Origin: Bretschneidera sinensis | Taxonomy: Eukaryota; Streptophyta; Magnoliopsida; Brassicales; Akaniaceae | Reading direction: 5' to 3' | Assembly (NCBI GenBank): GCA_023935145.1 | Contig: CM043699.1 | Coordinates: 142,723,036-142,787,035, forward strand | Length of the DNA stretch: 64,000 nt | Shown here: positions 1 to 11,399 of the stretch, piece after piece | How positions within the stretch are numbered: the stretch's first letter is position 1 | Layout: each line of letters opens with the position of its first letter | The notes under the pieces: model-generated | Databases searched by the model: none | The model's input: the letters and a program-made list of their open reading frames with translations, nothing else | What the model was told of the DNA's origin: nothing | Program-made: the position numbers and the translations under genes

Positions 1-1242
1 TTCAGGATTGTTTTTGAAAATATATTATTTTTGTTTTATGTTGACTTCTACAACTGTTTTACAATATTTTTTAAAATAACATCAACAAATTGTTGACAAG
101 AAAATCCGCCTAAACTCATTTACAACACAAAACCACTTAAAAGTTTACATGTGTCATCACTTGTAAAGGAATAGATTGTGAATGGCAAGAGCTGTCATAT
201 CCCTCGACAATAGTTGAAACTGACCTAAGGATAAATTGGAAGATGAAACGCGAAGATTGTCAAAGACATCACTCGGGTGGCTTTAACCCTCGCAAAATAT
301 TGGAATCGCACTTCTATCGCAGCCACAATTGTCAAGCAGTTCAAAACATTTTATATACCCAAAAGCTTTCAGAACTTACTAGGGAGTATGGTTACATATG
401 TATGACATCACTGATCTATCTTTTGAAATTTTTTTATCTATCTCGAATTTATTAAAGATACATAGTACAATGATCTATTGCACTATTGAATGAGAAAAAA
501 ATATATATTTTCTTTCTTTTCCAGTCATTTAATGATAAAATAGATCATTTGTATCATGTATCTTTTATAAACTTATACTAAACAAGAAGTTCCCCAATCT
601 TTAAAAGACACAACTTTGAATATTGTGCTGTCTTTAAATATACCTCATGTAAAAAGAGACAGTTGATGCTCTTATCTACATTTTGGAATCTGACCGCTAG
701 CAAGCATACTACAGCTAGGTGCTTGCCATTGTCCCTGACATACTTTATGAGTGCTCCATTTCTCCTCGAACATATTCTCAATCCACATCAACGTTGTGTC
801 ATGTATTTTTTATGAACTTATACCAACATCTCCTATTTCACTTGGAATAAAATATTAAAAAATGGTTAATACGTTTTCTCTCATTAAATTATAATTCTGT
901 ATTAATGGCAATAGATATGAATTAATTGATAAAAGAAGCAGAATAAAAGAACAAGATACTAGAAAAGAAAGGTAAGGTACAAGAAGGGAATAGTCATTTT
1001 GCTCATTTCAAACAAAGTTTCCTCTGTGATTCTTCCCATAATCATTCGTGAGAAACAAACCTCAATTTTTATTCTGTGCAACCAAACAGTTTAAATACTA
1101 CCGACTCAGTTTGACCACAAACCCACGCTCTTCTCCAACAGACCACTACGGAATGCAAGAAGGATTAGAAACATAAAGAAATGCTTCTAATGCTCTAAAA
1201 ATCTACTACTTAATAAGATATATGAAAACTAATAGCTCCCTT
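1..1242. other. AT-rich spacer at left edge, no gene supported
   Basis: Only short open frames without family signatures are visible here, with no splice-linked coding pattern. The last part (about 1100-1242) is probably the 3' untranslated and downstream region of the minus-strand ITPase gene. Confidence 0.5.
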
Positions 1243-4200
1243 TTAGTTGGTGGCATTTGTCTCGAAGGTGTATCCAGCTTCGGCAAAGTGGGATTTCACC
1301 AGAGCAAGGGACTTGGAACGGTGAGAAATCTTGTTCTTCTCGTCCTTTGGCATCTCTGCATAACTACAGTAGGCAAGAACATAATTCAGCTATACCATGA
1401 ACCAAATAATAATGAAACATCAAGACCAAACGGCAGAAATCAAATTAGAAGAGAGAGGGGCTTACGTTTGGTCATAGCCATCAGGTTGAAAGATTGGATC
1501 CCATCCAAAATCAGTGGGTCCCCTTGGAGGAACTATCTTCCCCTACAACATCAGTCGAGTCATTCATTAATGCTATAATTTCTAATTTCATCACCATCTC
1601 TTCAATCCTTTAAGATAACCGAAACCTCAGAATTAAAAAGAAAACAAAAGAAAGAAGCATACAGTTACCCAAAAAATCTGGCACATAAAGGGTGCAACTT
1701 ATTTTTTCTCTATTTTCTCATAGAAAAAGAGCAAACAAAGCCAGAGACAGTGGGTACAGATCAATTCCTACTTCCAAAACCTATTTTATCAGTCTCCAAT
1801 CACCTAACATTACATTGAGACTTTAGCTAATAAAATGACCAATCAGTAAGTGAGCAATTGTTCTTCGCAGGTTCACCCTACTAAAATATAAGTCTTCAGA
1901 GCATCAATAAAATAATATTTTTTTCTTTTTAAGATTTTAGTCCTAAAACTGAGTTTCTTTTATTCCCGAACAAATCCTAGTCCATAGTACATATTTAAGG
2001 GAGCATGCCTTAAAAGGAAATATTTGATGCTGGGTACATGAGTTCAGGTTTTTTTATTTGTGCTCTGGCCGGGCTATATTGCCTGTATCACTAGTCTTTT
2101 GGTATTTTTTGATGCAGTTCAACCTGATTTTTCTGACAGTAGAACACCATAACCTGATAAACTGAATTTAACCGACAGATCTGATCTGTCAAATTCCAAT
2201 CAGAAAAGACTGTTAAGCATAAGAAAGCAGAATTAATACATCAGAGAACAATGAAGGAGAATAATTATGACAAAAGCTTGCTTAGCATGAAACCAATGCT
2301 GGTAAGTTCGTGAAGAACTTCCTACGAAATCATTACTCAAGAGAGACCTTTCTCTAGGCTAATAAAAATTCAATTGCACAATGATCATAGGATTAATATG
2401 TATATTTCAGAAGTTTGGTGAATGGTTATAATGTTACTTAACTACTACAAAATTAGGTACGGTGAAAATAATCTTTTTCCCTCACAAGCTAAACACCATC
2501 ATTTATCTAGGGAATGGGATTAGCTCCCAAGTAATAAAATGATTGGAAATAGACAAGGAAGAGTCTTTTGGACTTTTTGTTACATCAACTGTTGAAAGTA
2601 GGCTTCCATTGTAATACTCTGTTGCATATCTTAAAAGAGATAGGGATTTTTTTCCGTTTCTATCCAAATAAAAAATAAGAGAAAAAGATGGGCATTTTTT
2701 GATAGAATAATTAGAGACACTAAGCGAGAAAAAAATGAAATAAATGGAGATACAGGAAGTAAGAACATCAAGAAAAAAGAAAAGAATTGCTATCTGAAAT
2801 ATCTGCCAACAAGTAAACTCTGTGATGGCATGAGGATTTTAATAGGGGTGTTTAAAATTTCTTTCATAAGAAAGTTGGTAACAGAGCTATGGAAGTCAGT
2901 GATACTGTGATATGTTCTAGCCAGAATAACGAGAAAAAGACTAATTTGATGTAAAGTGACATCCCTCCTGTAGTAATATTCTTATTTTTCTCACTCCGGG
3001 GCCCCTCAGTAATTTTCTTAGGAAAGAGCTTTATAAAGTGACATGGAAAAACCCCCAGCATGGGGTTTCTTACCCATTCTGCTTCTAGACTTCATTTAAG
3101 GACTGTACAAAAATGAAAGAGAACAAGAGGGAGGGAAAAATGATGGTAGGCAGAGGAATGACGAGGTCAGTGTAACTAATGAATTTATACCTCAAATTTG
3201 GTCTTTATCACTACAAAAGTTGAATCAGCAAAAACTGACCTCAAGCCAAATTATTACAAATAAAACACCGAAGATAGTACAGTATATGTATGAAACATAC
3301 CGGAGTTTTTCCCAAAAATGTAATAGGTTCATCTTTGGGCCCAAGAGCGAAAGAGAATACACACAAAGCATAAGCTGACTTATCCTCATATGCCATCAGC
3401 AAGTTGTTCAGACCTGAAATTGTGGCAGAAGCATTTGGTAAATTGTGGGAAAAAATACATCAAGAAAAAGAAAAAAATGCAGAACACATCATACTGTTAC
3501 AACCTTCATGACCAATCTTCTGAAGAAACCACTTGCTGCGTAATTTTAAAAAAAAAAAAAAAGAAAAAACACCAGAGACAGGGAACAAGAACGTTAGGCC
3601 AACATTACATGAAAAATATGAAAGCGACAAAACAAATAATTTATTATTAGCTGATAATCTGAAACCAATAATGCATTTAATTACAGTAGATGCTGAAATT
3701 CATAAGCAACCAGAAAAAAGAATGATAAACGTATATAAATTTCGAGGAAAATCAAAGTGGACAGGATAGCCCTAAGATTTTTGTTGATTTACCATACAAA
3801 GTTCACATATTGGTGTGGCTTTTACAAGAAGGTAGCATCTCAACCAAAAGCCAACAGATTTCATTAGTATTCTTTCCATGTAATACGTAATTATATCTAC
3901 ATGTGATGAAGTCTAATTAGTCCAAGATCTCTACTTTGCAAATGAAATAAAAATTTGCACAAACTGGTCCAGCTGGATTTTTTTTATTTCGTTTGATCTT
4001 AACAGGCATCAAATGAATGTACTAGAGAGTAGATATCTACAAAGTAATATGGTGAACCTCCCGTTGACGCAACCAGATGTCATAGAGATATAAAACACAA
4101 TACAGACAAAGGAAAATGACTAAAGATGATCTCCAAGATTATTAATAGTTGAACTCTTTACACAAAAGAAGACTTTCAAGAAAGTGTTAGCAATAAATTT

Positions 4201-7200
4201 GGCTTCACAATGCTCTTTGATATTGAAGTTTCCCCTTCAATGATCATGCAATACAAAGTCCACCTTATGCAAAACAACCAACCCACAAAATGAACTCCGT
4301 CATTGTCGCGCCCACATTATATTACTCAAAAAGATATCCAACTTAACGCTATGAGAATCACACATAATATAGCACACAACACATACTACACTAGGCAAAG
4401 TGAGATGCTGGGGTTTCATAGGCTCTCCAAGTTGCCATCACCGGTATATTACACTCTCTTACTGGACCAAGTATAACCAATCACTGAGATGCACAGTCTG
4501 TCCTAACGTAATCCCACATTTTTTACTAGTGCAGATTCCAATCTAAATTGTCACACCCTTACTCTATGACTCAAAAGATTGTGCCGGATATATAACACAC
4601 AACACACACTTCAACAGGTGATGTGGGATTCCTAAATTTCACAAGATTGCCACAAATCCACTCCGAGACTCAAAAGGATATTTGTTCAAGTCATGAAGGG
4701 TGTGATAATTGGTATCAGAGCTTGCACCAAATAGAGATGTAGGGCAAGATTGGAACAACCTGTGCACGGTTAACCTCGGTCTGGCGAGGAAGTATAACAT
4801 TGAGGAAGGTGATGGAAACATGGAGAGCCTGTGAGACCCTGTTGTGTGCTATATTATGTATGACCCTCATAGTGCTTAGTTTGATATCCTTTTAAGTAAT
4901 GAAATGTGGGTGTGACAATTGAAACTCGTCACGCCCCCAACACAAAGGCAAAACAGATGCCACATGTTTGCAAGGTTGAACCCCAAAAACACGCAACGCG
5001 ACCCACATAGAAGTATTTGCATAACACAATTTCTCAAGAAACCTTCTTTTAAAGAGCAATGTTGAATTCAACAAATTAATCCAAAATATCTGCACACATA
5101 ATAAGGCACAAATCACATTGATCGTTATTCTATCACTAGTGCCTTGGTACTGAAACTAGTTCTAATCAAACACAAAGTTTAACAACAAACTGCCTAACCA
5201 CAATTTTCAAGAACCACTAGCATCTCAAGTACCATACATCATAAGGCAAAATTCCAATTTTTCATTACAAGATCAGTAAAAGAGTCATGAAGCAGTAAAA
5301 CCCATAGCAAAAATTTAGGAACAAATCGTTCCCTCATGAATATTGATACTTCATCTACTCATTTATATATATTTCACATATGATTCTCAAATAATCCAGA
5401 ATTTTAGTTGACGAGTACAATAATAAAATAGACAAAATAAAGTGCATTTCTAACATCAAAATCTCCTTAAAATGAAGTTACACAAAACCGTAGCATGCAT
5501 GTCCCTAATTTAATAAAGCCTTAATTACATATTTCACCATGTGGTTTGAGAGGATTTCATTTTAAATCATAGAATTTTTTTGTGGAAAATTGAACTTTGG
5601 TCGGAATTGAATGGCTTGTGATGACTAAGGCTACTGGACAACCTCGCCATCACAGGCCATTCAGTTCCGGCCAATAACTTCGCCATCGCAAGCCATTCAA
5701 TTCAGACCAAAGTTCGATTTACTAACGGACAGAACCTCAAGGTTTGCTTTGACACAAAAATTTCCTCAAGGTTTAAAATGAAATCTGCCCAAACCACATG
5801 GTGAAATATGTAATTAAGCCTTTAATAAACAGGTGAGAACTTTCCACTAAAACTCCACAATTTCTTACCTCTGCCTTGTGATTTCCCACAATTACATGAA
5901 TAAACTTGCAATTTGCAATTCACCTAATTATCAAAGTTCGCATAAAATCAAAACAATATCACACACTTTTCATGTACATAACATGCACCCCACAAACGGC
6001 CCTATGACAATAGCCAACCTGGTCCTTAACTGAAAACCCCCAATTTCTTGCAAATTTCAAACTTTTATTTCCATTAAAAAAACCAATAATTTTATTTCAT
6101 AAGATACAACAGCACAGTCAGGATACATGTAGAAATGATATTCATTTTTTTTTTACAAGTAAATTGTATAAAATGCAAAAGTAACCCATGTACAAGGCTA
6201 TCTATAGGAGAGAAACTCCACAAAATCTACTCTATCTACTTCATGTACAAAAGAATTCCATGTGACTCAAAAAATAAGTTCATTGAACCAACTTTCCCTA
6301 ATTACAACTAAAAGTCTCTCAATGCCATAAAAAACTCTACGATTCCTCTCATTCTAAACTAACCAAAAAATAGAAAGGTGAATCATAGAGTAAGTTTTCT
6401 TAAGTTTCTTTGAGGTTTGAAACCCACTCCAAGCCCAAATTTCATCATTCACGGAGCCTGCAAAACCCCAAGACACACCCAAAACCTTATAAACCATTTC
6501 CCATAAAGCTCTAGCCAAAGAACATTCCAAATGGAACAACGGTTCACCAATACCTTTCCCTTTCTTTGTAAATTATCTAAAGTAGAAATCTTCTCCCAAG
6601 CGGCTTCTCACCCAAAAAAAACATACTTTCTTTGGGACACCAGAACACTAAATTGCTTTCCATGGGAAATTGGGAGAGCCATCCGAGGATTCCCCATCCA
6701 CAATAATCTTATAAAAAGATTTCACCACAAAACCTTTACCCTGACTATCCCTCCATCTAACCACATCCTCTTTAGACAAATCCATATTATAGCTATAAAA
6801 AGTTTTCAACAAACTTTGTACCCTATCAACCTCCCAATCTTGAATATTACGAACAAAAAAAACATCCAACGAAATAATACCATTAGACACCGAGATACAA
6901 GATGAAATAAGAAATGATATTCATGAAATATATGAATTTTTGGAGAAAAATTAAGCATTCAACAACCCTACACGTTCGGCTCATAGCTTTCTTGAAAAAT
7001 ATAAATAATTATACAAATATAAATATTGCATTTTAAAACATACTAAAAAATAGGATGTATTTTTCATCAATTTGATACTTGATTCCCTCACCATGCCTTA
7101 TATTCTTAAACCGCACTAAATTCCATAATCGAAATGGAGAACAAATAGAATCAACAATAATCTTTTGAAAAATGAGTAATAGAACTTCACCTCAAGGGTG

Positions 7201-7978
7201 GAATAAGACATGAAAAGAAACTTACATGTATGGCCCTGCAATATTTTCAAACAAATGAACAAAAAATCAAAATCAAACACTATACACGTATTTTGTAGCA
7301 TGAATTAATTAAAAAGAAAAGAAATAGTTTGATACTCAAAAGCTATACCATACCAGGAAGACCCTTTAGAGCATCGAAACAGAGACATGTATCCTCCACT
7401 AACACTGGCCCATTTACCTTCTCATTCCAAAATTAAATGTTCAAAATCCACTATACGTACATAAGTAACATAAATAATTGCAAGCATACATGTGTTTGTG
7501 ATAATAATAATACCTCGATAGCAGCCAAACGAGCCTTCTCTTTGGAGATATCTTCAGGCTCCCCTTGCAGTTCAGGCACTACAAATCAACAGCACAACAA
7601 GGAAATTAAAAAAGAAAGGATATAATTTATACAGTGACACAGATACGCAATTGTCCTAGAGAGATGAAGATGGGTTTTAGAGAGAGGGAGTGAGAGCGTA
7701 CGGTCGATCTTGATGGACTGGAAGGGAATGGATTGGCCCAATATGGCTTTGACTTCTTCGAGCTTCTTGGCGTTGCCCGTCACAAAGGTCACCGGCCGTG
7801 ACAATGTTTTTCCCACCGCCGCCGCCTCCACCGCCACTTTACCGCGTTTTCTTTTCCTACCCATTCTTGCGGGAAAACGGCGATCACCGAGAATTTGTTT
7901 TGAAGAGTTCCGAGTTATTCCCACCGCCGCCGCCTCCGCCTCCGCCGCCACTTTCCCGCGTTTTCTTTTCCTATCCAT
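1243..7978 (-). CDS. ITPA: Inosine triphosphate pyrophosphatase (HAM1/ITPA family), eight exons
   Basis: Hydrolyses ITP, dITP and XTP to the monophosphates plus pyrophosphate, keeping deaminated purines out of DNA and RNA. Exons by eye: 7978-7702, 7578-7514, 7420-7354, 7235-7226, 3535-3504, 3413-3301, 1542-1466 and 1363-1243. All borders are GT/AG and the frame is continuous, giving 253 residues. Family motifs in order: [14 protein letters not shown] (exon 1), [20 protein letters not shown] (exons 3-4), [16 protein letters not shown] (exons 5-6), [20 protein letters not shown] then [16 protein letters not shown] (exons 6-8), and the [12 protein letters not shown] helix near the C-terminus. 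A second in-frame ATG at 7864 gives 215 residues, close to the usual length of about 200; the upstream ATG at 7978 exists only because of a tandem duplication. Exon 4 is just 10 nt. Intron 4 is 3.7 kb and full of mobile elements. The identification is firm; which ATG is used is not settled. Confidence 0.93.
4303..4918. repeat. Foldback cluster of TRIM-like LTR sequence in ITPase intron 4
   Basis: The outer arms 4303-4478 and 4769-4918 are imperfect inverted repeats; both read roughly TTGTC.C.CCCACAT at the outside and share AATATAGCACACAAC further in. Between them a third related block starts TGTCACACCC at 4549 and ends GGGTGTGATA near 4707. The right arm ends GGGTGTGACA. These palindromic ends resemble the LTR ends of a miniature retrotransposon (TRIM). 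No coding frame is present. Confidence 0.6.
4549..4721 (+). mobile_element. TRIM-like LTR followed by a tRNA-Met primer-binding site
   Basis: A block of about 159 bp running TGTCACACCC ... GGGTGTGATA (4549-4707) is followed two bases later by TGGTATCAGAGC at 4710-4721. That is the standard plant LTR-retrotransposon primer-binding site, complementary to the 3' end of initiator tRNA-Met. The right end GGGTGTGACA at about 4917 may be the end of the partner LTR. The short LTR and tiny interior suggest a TRIM, but the ends are degenerate and the partner is rearranged. Confidence 0.55.
5518..5820. mobile_element. 303-bp MITE with long terminal inverted repeats and 9-bp target duplication
   Basis: The left end GCCTTAATTACATATTTCAC is mirrored by the right end reading GGCTTAATTACATATTTCAC on the other strand, and the match continues through ACCATGTGGTTT. 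The element is flanked by identical TTTAATAAA at 5509-5517 and 5821-5829. A 9-bp duplication with long inverted ends points to the Mutator superfamily (inference). It sits in intron 4 of the ITPase gene and has no coding capacity. Confidence 0.8.
6146..6909 (-). mobile_element. 5'-truncated LINE retrotransposon with target-site duplication
   Basis: The minus-strand translation keeps the reverse-transcriptase zinc-binding (zf-RVT) end region of a plant [24 protein letters not shown] at 6648-6890, then [20 protein letters not shown] at 6354-6539, with frameshifts and stops between. A short A tail (T run on the plus strand, 6146-6154) marks the 3' end. The 15-bp sequence AGAAATGATATTCAT occurs directly at 6131-6145 and again at 6910-6924, a perfect target-site duplication. 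The insertion of 764 bp is heavily 5'-truncated and dead. It lies in ITPase intron 4, in the gene's own orientation. Confidence 0.9.
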
Positions 7979-8028
7979 TATTGCGGGAAACCGGCGATCA
8001 CCGAGAATTTGTTTTGAAGAGTTCCGAG
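7810..8028. repeat. Tandem duplication across the ITPase start codon
   Basis: Two copies, 7810-7914 and 7918-8028, share the GCC-rich tract, the basic RKRKR-coding segment and the block ending GAAGAGTTCCGAG. Copy 2 has six extra bases in the GCC tract and a few substitutions. Each copy carries an ATG for the minus-strand gene (7864 and 7978), so exon 1 encodes two versions of M(G/D)RKRKRGKVA. Confidence 0.92.
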
Positions 8029-8707
8029 GAGAGTTTGGTTGCGTACTTGTCTTATGGGGACGGGAGCATATATATTCATTTTTTTTTACATTTTAAATGG
8101 ACCGCAAAAAAAATGATTCGCGATGATGATTTATTGATTCGTTACTTTGATTTCAAGAGGTTAAATATATAATTATTACCATCATTCACTGTTAAAATGA
8201 AATTTTTTTAAAAATTTTAATTTTAATTTATAAAATAAAAAAATTCACTTATAATCATAAAAAATTACGATGTGATTTTAATATTTAAATTTTTTATATT
8301 TAAATTTTTTATTTTTAAATTTTTTGAAATAATTATCAATCAATTTTTTTATGATTATTAATAATTTTTTTTGATTTCGCGATAATTTTCACAAAACTAA
8401 TTTATTGAGACATTGTTACCGAAAACCAAAAACCAAAAGCAAAAGGGATTAATTGACAATATGTCATGATTTAATAGTGAATCCATAAAAGAAAACCGGA
8501 AACAATTACCAAATCTATAAATTTGGGCTTACAGCATTGCTAAAAAACAGATAACCCTTCAACCAACCCCCCTCTTAAAAGAAACACTAGTAATAGGATT
8601 TATGATAGAGACAAGCGATTTAAGCAGAGCAATTTCTGAAACATAACAATTGGAGGAGTTGTTGTTGAGGGGTGAATAAGAAGCTCTTAAATCGATTTTA
8701 ATGAACT
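8029..8707. other. Spacer between the LEA-like gene and the ITPase start
   Basis: AT-rich DNA holding the 3' flank of the LEA-like gene and the promoter of the ITPase gene. No clear TATA box or coding frame could be assigned. Confidence 0.5.
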
Positions 8708-9534
8708 CTACTTGCCAACAACTTTGTCCTTGATAATTTCAGTGGCAGCCTTAGCCGCACCATATACGCCTGAGACTGACCCCTTTGCTTTTTCGGTGAT
8801 GGTCTCCGCTGTATCAGTCACTTTTTCTGTCACATCTTTAGTCGCTTTCGTCACCTGAGAAAAAGGTAAAGATACCCACCATCAAAGTGAATTATATAAG
8901 CTTCAACTATAAGCTTAGATGAGAAGAAATACTACCAATTTAAAATTAATGTTTTGAAAATTTTAATGATAATTTAAATTTTTTTATTAATAATATCAAT
9001 ATAAACATAATATTAAAAAATCACATTATCAATAAAAAAATTTATAATTATCAATAAAGTTTTTAATGGGTCTAAAACATAAATCATAAATTGCTTTAGA
9101 TTCGAACAAACCAAATATTTTTCTCTGAGAGATCGATGATAATTGATTTATGAGTGAATTAAATTCTTATAATAAATTAAATCTTACAGTTTCTGCAGTT
9201 GTTGTAGTAATGTCTTTCATGAATTCGGCGGTTTCTTTCACTTGTTTGGCTCCTTCTTTGACTGCGTCTGCTGCTTCTTTTACATTTTGACACTGTTCTG
9301 CGTCCTTTTTGCCCTGTATATAGAATTTTCAATTCCATATACTACTACAGTAACACAACAATATATGGCAAGAATTCTAATGCAAATGCGCATACGCATC
9401 TAAGGGACTTTACTTACTTGTAAAGGTCCTGGGGCAGCAGTGACAAAAGCTCTAGCGCACCAAGCACTCCTTTTTGGCGTGGCTCCACCGAGAAGAACTT
9501 TTGTAAGCTTTGAAATGAGCATCAAATTTGACAT
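8708..9534 (-). CDS. Small LEA-like protein, probably organelle-targeted, three exons
   Basis: Exons 9534-9418, 9313-9188 and 8854-8708 are all phase 0 with GT/AG borders and give 129 residues. The N-terminus (MSNLMLISKLTKVLLGG, then PKRSAWCARAF) is rich in basic and hydroxylated residues and lacks acids, like a mitochondrial or plastid transit peptide (inference). From about residue 40 the protein is a hydrophilic Lys/Glu/Thr/Ala helix with loose 11-mer periodicity: KEAADAVKEGAKQVKETAEF, then TAETVTKATKDVTEKVTDTA, and a C-terminal SGVYGAAKAATEIIKDKVVG. This composition is typical of late embryogenesis abundant proteins, which protect membranes and proteins during drying. A TATA box and an inverted CCAAT box lie upstream. 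Family membership is likely; the exact LEA group and location are not shown. Confidence 0.8.
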
Positions 9535-9646
9535 GATTTGGATCTAATCTGTTTCGTTTCTTGTGATGGGTATTGCTCTTTCTCAGGGAAAAAGGAGTTC
9601 AAAACTATAACTGCTTTTTTGAGGAGCACTTGTTCTTGTTTATAGC

Positions 9647-9653
9647 TTATATA
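9647..9653 (-). promoter_or_regulatory. TATA box of the LEA-like gene
   Basis: TATATAA on the minus strand lies about 113 nt before the ATG at 9534. ATTGG (CCAAT on the plus strand, 9673-9677) is 20 bp further upstream. This predicts a 5' leader of roughly 80 nt. Confidence 0.6.
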
Positions 9654-9677
9654 AAAGTGGGAGAGGACCTAACCAAT

Positions 9678-10586
9678 CGCCACTTGTCACTTCTCGAACA
9701 TTTATCTGTCTTATGGGAAGATTTCTTGGATAGATTAGGCGTAAACATTATTTTTTAGGTTAGCCTAATCATAAAAAGACACGTCAATCTTATAAATCTT
9801 TGATCAATATTAATCATAAGTTAATTCAAACAAGTTAATGTTAATTGTGAATAAAAATCTCTAAATAATTGACATGTTTTATTGTGATTGATTGAATCTA
9901 AACTAACATGTTAAACCGATTCTACTTAAAAAAATTTCGTTTATAAATGAATACATAAATATGAGAAGGATTGAACCACATATTCAGAGTCTACCTCCTG
10001 ATAGTTCTCCTACAAATTTGACCATTGTTTAGAAATTTGTTAAGAGCAATATGCAAAGTTTTGCTATTGACATAAGCTCTCTTCATCACTAATTTTAGTA
10101 CCAAAGATAAAAAAATTGCATAATTAAATCTTCTTTTTTATATGAGTATTAGTAATTTTTAAATAGAATTTGCATATCCGTAGATTAAATCAATCATATT
10201 TCATCATTTTTAAATATCTAACCGCAAATCAATTATATATACTATGTTGTCTATATAATAGTGCATTATAATATTAATGATGTCTTGTTAACCATTGCAA
10301 GAGGCAATGCTAAGGAATAATGAATAGACCATGTAGTTGTATTTTAAATAATTAAGAATTAAGTCTATTGAATTTATCAACAATAATTACATTCTAAATT
10401 TTTAAAATATTTTTTTAATAAAAAACAGTGATAATAGTTGAAAGTTATTTAATGTACCTTAATCATTATTGGCCAGTGGTTAACATTTTTCATGTTAATA
10501 TTCATCAAGATTGTTCTATAGTCCTTACTCTTATAATCAGATAAAACCAAAATATGGAATTTGAGTAAATTTAATGAATGTACACA
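9678..10586. other. AT-rich spacer, nothing recognised
   Basis: No coding frame, RNA gene or clear repeat is visible between the LEA-like promoter and the LTR element. Confidence 0.5.
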
Positions 10587-10591
10587 AATTG

Positions 10592-11186
10592 TGTTGATGC
10601 CAAAAATGTGTTTTGGTGAGTTAGAGGCTAGGACTCAGATGTATCTGCACAGGGAGAGGAAAGTGAGCTAGGGGGTCGTCGGAGGGGGTGCCTCTGGGGA
10701 TGCTCCGAAGCTTTAGTTAGAGTCAGAGCAAAAATATGTAGGGGACGAGCCCTCTCTTTTTCAGTTGAGCAAAAAGTTGGGGCCTTTGGAGTGCATACCT
10801 GACCCTTTTTATTGGGCTTTGGAGGCGGCATTTGACCTAGGGCAGCAGTGATATGTTGCCCCAACTGGGTTGGGTAATGATGCCTAGGAGGCCCAGCTAG
10901 GTGGCTGGGGGCCGTCCGTTAGGGCTTTGCCTTGCTGTCTTGATCGGGAGTCGTCTATGTGTTAAGGCGGTTTGACGACTTGACGTCCCAACCTAGAGGT
11001 AATGATGGCCTGGAGGGCGGTGGTGACGTGGAGGCCCAGTTGGGGGGCAATGATGCCCTGAAGGGAGGTCATGACCTGGAGGCCCAACCGTCCGAGCCTG
11101 GGTCTTCCGCGTGTCTCCTTGCAACATGGGGTCAAGATGATCCACGTGTCGTCTTCTTGTTGGAGAGGTGTAATTTGGCAGTATCA
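10592..11186. repeat. Left LTR
   Basis: 595 bp, starting TGTTGATGCCAAAAATGTG and ending TTTGGCAGTATCA. It matches 13167-13761 along its whole length with about thirty mismatches and no visible length change. Confidence 0.92.
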
Positions 11187-11399
11187 GAGGCCCCCCACTT
11201 CCTTGAGTACATTTATGTGCTTAAGGAAGTATTGCAGGGTTCGATCTTCAATGAAAATGATAGTGTACCGTGTTCTGCTAGAGCCGAGCAGGTGTGGAGC
11301 AATCCATCTGCTCGGCCTTGGACCGGAAAGACATGAGTCCGAGCACATGTGGAGTAAGTCCAGTCGCTCTGACCTTGGAGGGATGAGGCCTAGGCCGAG

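Noticed and set aside
578..781. 67-codon minus-strand frame at the left edge
   Set aside because: It has a start and mixed composition, but no family match, no splice partner and no promoter signal could be seen.
1222..1578. 118-codon plus-strand frame at the left
   Set aside because: It is antisense to ITPase exons 7 and 8 and the intron between them.
7710..8172. Plus-strand frames of 124-128 codons opposite ITPase exon 1
   Set aside because: Both are proline-rich or low-complexity translations of the GCC-rich duplication. The minus strand carries the family motif.
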